Shown: in pieces, positions 63,472 to 64,000 of the stretch
Position numbering within the stretch: the stretch's first letter is position 1
How the letters are laid out: each line of letters begins with the position of its first letter
From: Flavobacterium proteolyticum
GTDB lineage: Bacteria > Bacteroidota > Bacteroidia > Flavobacteriales > Flavobacteriaceae
Assembly (NCBI RefSeq): GCF_015223105.1
Contig: NZ_JADFTZ010000001.1
Location: 682,001-746,000, forward strand
Direction: 5' to 3'
DNA length: 64,000 nt
Position numbers and translations under genes: made by a program
The notes under the pieces: generated by a model
What the model was told of the DNA's origin: nothing
What the model saw: only the letters and a program-made list of their open reading frames with translations
Databases searched by the model: none

Positions 63472-63507
63472 GGTTTTTAATTTTGACACTAATTTACGAG
63501 TTTAAAA

Positions 63508-64000
63508 TTAAACCACCTCAAACATTTTTCCAGGCAAAGGACGAATCACACCTTTTAATTCCATATTTAATAAAATCGAGGAAATGCGATAAATTGGAAA
63601 ATCGCATTCTAAGGCGATGATGTCCATCATTTCTTTACCTGTTTTTTGAAGGTAATCGTAGATGATTTGCTCTTCATCGGTTAAGGTAACGAACAATTGT
63701 TTTTGTACTGCTTTTTGCGATTCGCGTTGTAATTCCCAATTTAAAATATAGACTAAATCTGCTGCCGAAGTGAGCAAATTGGCGCGTTGTGTTTTAATCA
63801 AATTGTTGCAGCCTTGACTATATTTATCACTCGTTCTTCCTGGAACTGCGAAAACATCTCGGTTGTAATCGTTAGCCAAATTAGCGGTGACTAATGAACC
63901 ACCTCTTTCAGCACTTTCAATTACGATGGTAGCTTCGCTAATGCCAGCAACAATACGATTTCTTTTGATGAAATTTTCTTTATCGGGATTGCTGGTGCTC
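63508..64000 (-). CDS. dprA: DNA-processing protein DprA, 5'-truncated by the window edge
   Basis: The frame is open to the window end on the minus strand, so only the C-terminal 164 residues are seen. They contain the DprA Rossmann motif KRNRIVAGISEATIVIESAERGGSLVTA, then DVFAVPGRTSDKYSQGCNNLI, and a C-terminal winged-helix-type region (DEEQIIYDYLQKTGKEMMDIIAL). DprA loads RecA on incoming single strands during natural transformation. It follows the ppc gene's upstream side with a short gap. Confidence 0.93.
   Translation of the reverse strand, partial: STSNPDKENFIKRNRIVAGISEATIVIESAERGGSLVTANLANDYNRDVFAVPGRTSDKYSQGCNNLIKTQRANLLTSAADLVYILNWELQRESQKAVQKQLFVTLTDEEQIIYDYLQKTGKEMMDIIALECDFPIYRISSILLNMELKGVIRPLPGKMFEVV

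Noticed and set aside
1..64000. CRISPR arrays, tRNA, rRNA, insertion sequences
   Set aside because: I looked for regularly spaced repeats, tRNA-like arms and transposase motifs and saw none; a covariance-model scan would settle small RNAs.

Overview
The window reads as one continuous piece of a Bacteroidota chromosome, almost certainly family Flavobacteriaceae and close to Flavobacterium. The DNA is AT-rich. Promoter-like sites follow the Bacteroidota pattern (TTG, about 19-21 bases, TAnnTTTG), and Shine-Dalgarno sites are largely absent. Group markers include the gliding lipoprotein GldH, a T9SS-sorted subtilase, a TonB-dependent receptor, lycopene cyclase, class I fumarase and HemJ. I recognised no rRNA, tRNA, IS element, prophage or CRISPR array. 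Genes at both ends run off the window (a TonB receptor on the left, dprA on the right).

Layout. 1-3.0 kb: TonB receptor overlapping a lycopene-cyclase-family gene. 3.1-6.1 kb: bacilliredoxin, PlsC, acyl-ACP desaturase, HD hydrolase. 6.1-11.6 kb (minus strand): hemH-hemJ, an NtrY-like kinase, a crotonase and a secreted unknown. 11.8-16.6 kb: six secreted paralogues arranged as two copies of a three-gene cassette, A-B-C then A'-B'-C'. 16.7-30.4 kb: an AraC-type regulator diverging from a haem superoperon (hemA, hemC, trkH, trkA, hemD, hemE, a GNAT gene, a TPR gene, hemF), then two envelope genes, then hemB. 30.4-39 kb: cytochrome c, a two-component system, a DUF1573 protein, Ogt, a beta-lactamase-fold hydrolase, an exonuclease and a large T9SS subtilase. 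39-44.8 kb: SpmAB-like protein, small membrane proteins, fumarase, RlmI-like methyltransferase. 44.9-53.2 kb (minus strand): PSP1/RicT, gldH, PBP1A, scoA, scoB, and a separate trhO-trhP-ferredoxin operon. 53.3-64 kb: recA, an ECF sigma / beta-barrel module, PlsC, trpS, several unknowns, PEP carboxylase and dprA.

How the genes fit together. Haem synthesis dominates. HemA, B, C, D, E, F, J and H are all here; only glutamate-1-semialdehyde aminomutase (HemL) is not seen. The AraC-type regulator diverges from hemA, and a 21-bp-spaced direct repeat abuts the hemA promoter, suggesting direct control. A c-type cytochrome follows hemB behind a perfect Crp/Fnr-type site. The trhO-trhP-ferredoxin operon places the O2-dependent and prephenate-dependent enzymes of tRNA 5-hydroxyuridine synthesis side by side, and both carry the same C-terminal domain.

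The best candidate for an undescribed system is the duplicated A-B-C cassette (11767-16633). All six products have a signal peptide, a GIGTTNPQ-type motif followed by a TIRIEGL-type strand, and a shared C-terminal half, but they fall into three subfamilies in conserved order. That order suggests a complex needing one subunit of each class, duplicated as a unit. Function is unknown; every statement about it beyond the sequence pattern is inference.
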